Shown: positions 61,664 to 63,289 of the stretch, in pieces
Position numbering within the stretch: position 1 is the stretch's first letter
Layout: each line of letters starts with the position of its first letter
Assembly (NCBI RefSeq): GCF_003011895.2
Contig: NZ_PXWF02000042.1
Span: 20,001-83,289 of the forward strand
Reading direction: 5' to 3'
Origin: Massilia glaciei
Lineage (GTDB): Bacteria > Pseudomonadota > Gammaproteobacteria > Burkholderiales > Burkholderiaceae_D
DNA length: 63,289 nt
Made by a program: the position numbers and the translations under genes
The notes under the pieces: model-generated
Told to the model about the DNA's origin: nothing
What the model saw: the letters and a program-made list of their open reading frames with translations, nothing else
The model's database searches: none

Positions 61664-62410
61664 ATGTACAAAATCGTATTCATGCGCCACGGCGAATCCA
61701 CCTGGAACCTCGAGAACCGCTTCACCGGCTGGACCGACGTCGACCTCACCGACAAGGGCGTGCGCGAGGCGCGCGACGCCGGCCGCGTGCTCAAGGAGGC
61801 CGGCTTCAGCTTCGACCTGACCTACACCTCGGTGCTCAAGCGCGCGATCCGCACGCTCTGGCTCGCGCTCGACGAGATGGACATGATGTGGCTGCCCGTC
61901 AAGCACGACTGGCGCCTCAACGAGCGCCACTACGGCGCCCTGCAGGGCCTCGACAAGGGCGAGACGGCGGCCAAGTACGGCGACGCCCAGGTGCTGGTGT
62001 GGCGCCGCAGCTACGACACGGCGCCGCCGGCGCTGGCCGGGGACGACCCGCGCGCCTCGTTCGGCGACCCGCGCTACGCCGGCCTCGACCAGGGCAGCAT
62101 CCCGCTCACCGAATGCCTCAAGGACACCGTCGCGCGCGTGATGCCGGCCTGGGACGAGGAGATCGCGCCGGCCATCCGGGCCGGCAAGCGGATCCTGATC
62201 TCGGCCCACGGCAACAGCCTGCGCGCCGTCATCAAAATGCTCGACGGCATCAGCGACGAGGACATCGTCGGCCTCAACATCCCCAACGGCCAGCCGCTGG
62301 TCTACGAGCTCGACGCCGACCTGAAACCGATCCGCCACTACTACCTGGGCGACCAGGAGGCGATCGCGGCGGCCGTGAGCGCGGTCGCCAACCAGGGCAA
62401 GGCCAAGTAG
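61664..62410 (+). CDS. gpmA: 2,3-bisphosphoglycerate-dependent phosphoglycerate mutase
   Basis: 248-aa glycolytic enzyme interconverting 3- and 2-phosphoglycerate. Phosphohistidine motif [17 protein letters not shown] (His9), [15 protein letters not shown], and the second His in [18 protein letters not shown]. Full length. Divergent from the rhodanese gene. Confidence 0.97.
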   Translation: MYKIVFMRHGESTWNLENRFTGWTDVDLTDKGVREARDAGRVLKEAGFSFDLTYTSVLKRAIRTLWLALDEMDMMWLPVKHDWRLNERHYGALQGLDKGETAAKYGDAQVLVWRRSYDTAPPALAGDDPRASFGDPRYAGLDQGSIPLTECLKDTVARVMPAWDEEIAPAIRAGKRILISAHGNSLRAVIKMLDGISDEDIVGLNIPNGQPLVYELDADLKPIRHYYLGDQEAIAAAVSAVANQGKAK

Positions 62411-62411
62411 T

Positions 62412-63289
62412 TTGCACGCTCCCCGACCCAAGCCGCCGGCGGGCAGGGCGGCGCTGTGCGCCGTCCTGGCCCTGGCCATCGCGCTCGCGAGCGCCGGCGC
62501 CGGCGCCGCCGCCAAGCCGACCGCGCGCGGCAAGCAAAAGGCCGCGGCCGAGGCGACCCGCGCCGGCATCCAGAAAAAACTGAGCGCCCTCAAGCGCGAC
62601 ATCGGCCGCACCGAGGACGCGCGCGAGGACGCGGCCGACACCCTGGCCGCCTCCGAGCAGGCGATCTCCGACGCCAACCGCGAACTGCGCGCGCTCGGCG
62701 ACGAGCAGGGCCAGACCAACCAGAAACTCGGCGACCTGACGGCGGCCCAGGAGAAGCTGGCGCTGACCATCGAAGGCCAGAAGAAGCAGGTCGCGACGCT
62801 GCTGCGCGCCCATTACGTGGCCGGCAACGAGGACCGCCTCAAACTGCTGCTCTCGGGCGACAACCCGAACCGCATCAACCGCGACCTGCAGCAGATGGCG
62901 TTCGTGTCGCAGGCGCAGGCGCGGCTGCTGGCCTCGCTGCGCGCCAACCTGGCCCGGGTCGAGGCCAACCGGCTGGCGGCCCAGCAGGCCAGGGACGAGC
63001 TCGAGGAGATCGCGCAGGAGGAGCGCGGCCAGAAGGCCGTGCTCGAGAAGGAGAAGGCGCAGCGCGCCGTGCTGCTGGGCACGCTGTCGAAGCGGCTCGC
63101 GGGCCAGCGCAAGGAGGTCGGCAAGCTCGAGCGCGACGAGCAGCGCATGGCCGGGCTGGTCGACAAGCTGTCGCAACTGATCCGCGAACAGGCCGAGGCC
63201 GCCACTGCCGAGCGGCGCCGGCGCGAGGCGGCCGCGGCCGCCCGGGCGCTGGCCAAGGCGCGCGCCGAGGCCGAGGCCAGGGCGCTGGC
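62412..63289 (+). CDS. EnvC-like murein hydrolase activator (3' end outside window)
   Basis: The reading frame is open to the right edge (at least 292 codons). A TTG start one base after the gpmA stop gives a signal peptide (ALCAVLALAIALASAGAGAAA), then a long coiled coil (IQKKLSALKRDIGRTEDAREDAADTLAASEQAI..., LLRAHYVAGNEDRLKLLLSGDNPNRINRDLQQMAFV). The LLLSGDNP segment is typical of EnvC/M23 proteins, whose degenerate or active LytM domain would lie beyond the window. Such proteins activate septal amidases. The gpmA-envC-ctpA order is common. Confidence 0.85.
   Translation, partial: MHAPRPKPPAGRAALCAVLALAIALASAGAGAAAKPTARGKQKAAAEATRAGIQKKLSALKRDIGRTEDAREDAADTLAASEQAISDANRELRALGDEQGQTNQKLGDLTAAQEKLALTIEGQKKQVATLLRAHYVAGNEDRLKLLLSGDNPNRINRDLQQMAFVSQAQARLLASLRANLARVEANRLAAQQARDELEEIAQEERGQKAVLEKEKAQRAVLLGTLSKRLAGQRKEVGKLERDEQRMAGLVDKLSQLIREQAEAATAERRRREAAAAARALAKARAEAEARAL

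Overview
The window is high-GC bacterial chromosome, almost certainly from a betaproteobacterium of the Oxalobacteraceae (Massilia/Duganella/Telluria/Janthinobacterium-like). The evidence is the gene content and order: petABC followed by sspA and sspB; a rhodanese-grxC-secB-SH3-gpsA run divergent from gpmA and an EnvC-type gene; a fused isobutyryl-CoA mutase next to an indolepyruvate ferredoxin oxidoreductase; and a Tad locus of betaproteobacterial layout. This placement comes from recognising families, not from a database search.

Region 1 (1-14 kb, accessory). A TPR-CHAT protease-like gene, cut by the left edge, converges on a minus-strand operon of an ECF-like sigma factor, a one-pass membrane protein (candidate anti-sigma) and an exported caspase-like peptidase with a DUF4384-like C-terminus. 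A 161-bp palindromic MITE sits between the two peptidase genes and its CTAG target duplication contains the CHAT stop codon. On the other side of the sigma gene are a small secreted Cys-containing protein and a large, AT-richer lipoprotein subtilase with a beta-propeller tail. Next comes a BlaI/BlaR-like module whose intergenic region carries two operators around a near-consensus promoter, shared with a divergent DUF3617 gene.

Region 2 (14-32 kb, metabolic and regulatory). A cyclase/dehydrase-like protein and a zinc alcohol dehydrogenase form an operon. They are followed by an array of 119-bp tandem repeats, a MoaD/ThiS-like protein paired with a BNR-repeat protein, a LacI regulator, a PAP2 phosphatase, a phospholipid methyltransferase, icmF, a fused indolepyruvate ferredoxin oxidoreductase, a LysR regulator and a diguanylate cyclase. 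A perfect 20-bp palindrome lies upstream of icmF.

Region 3 (32-46 kb). A complete Tad/Flp pilus locus, all on the plus strand: two flp genes with duplicated leaders, cpaA, an unusual AAA+ ATPase, cpaB, cpaC, a small lipoprotein, three TadE/TadG-type pseudopilins, tadZ, tadA, tadB, tadC and a TadD-like TPR lipoprotein with a LytR_C-like end. Most junctions are overlapping or very close, so they are probably co-transcribed.

Region 4 (46-51 kb). Small envelope genes (BON, DUF2807, a membrane protein, an alpha/beta hydrolase), then a ~1.6-kb islet inserted at tRNA-Thr(UGU). A duplicated tRNA 3' end bounds the islet, which carries an AbrB-Doc toxin-antitoxin pair and a 151-bp inverted-repeat element.

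Region 5 (51-63 kb, core). sspB, sspA, petCBA (cytochrome bc1), mscL, an HtrA/DegS protease, a DUF2461 protein, a cupin, gpsA, an SH3 protein, secB, grxC, a rhodanese, gpmA and the start of an EnvC/M23-type gene cut by the right edge.
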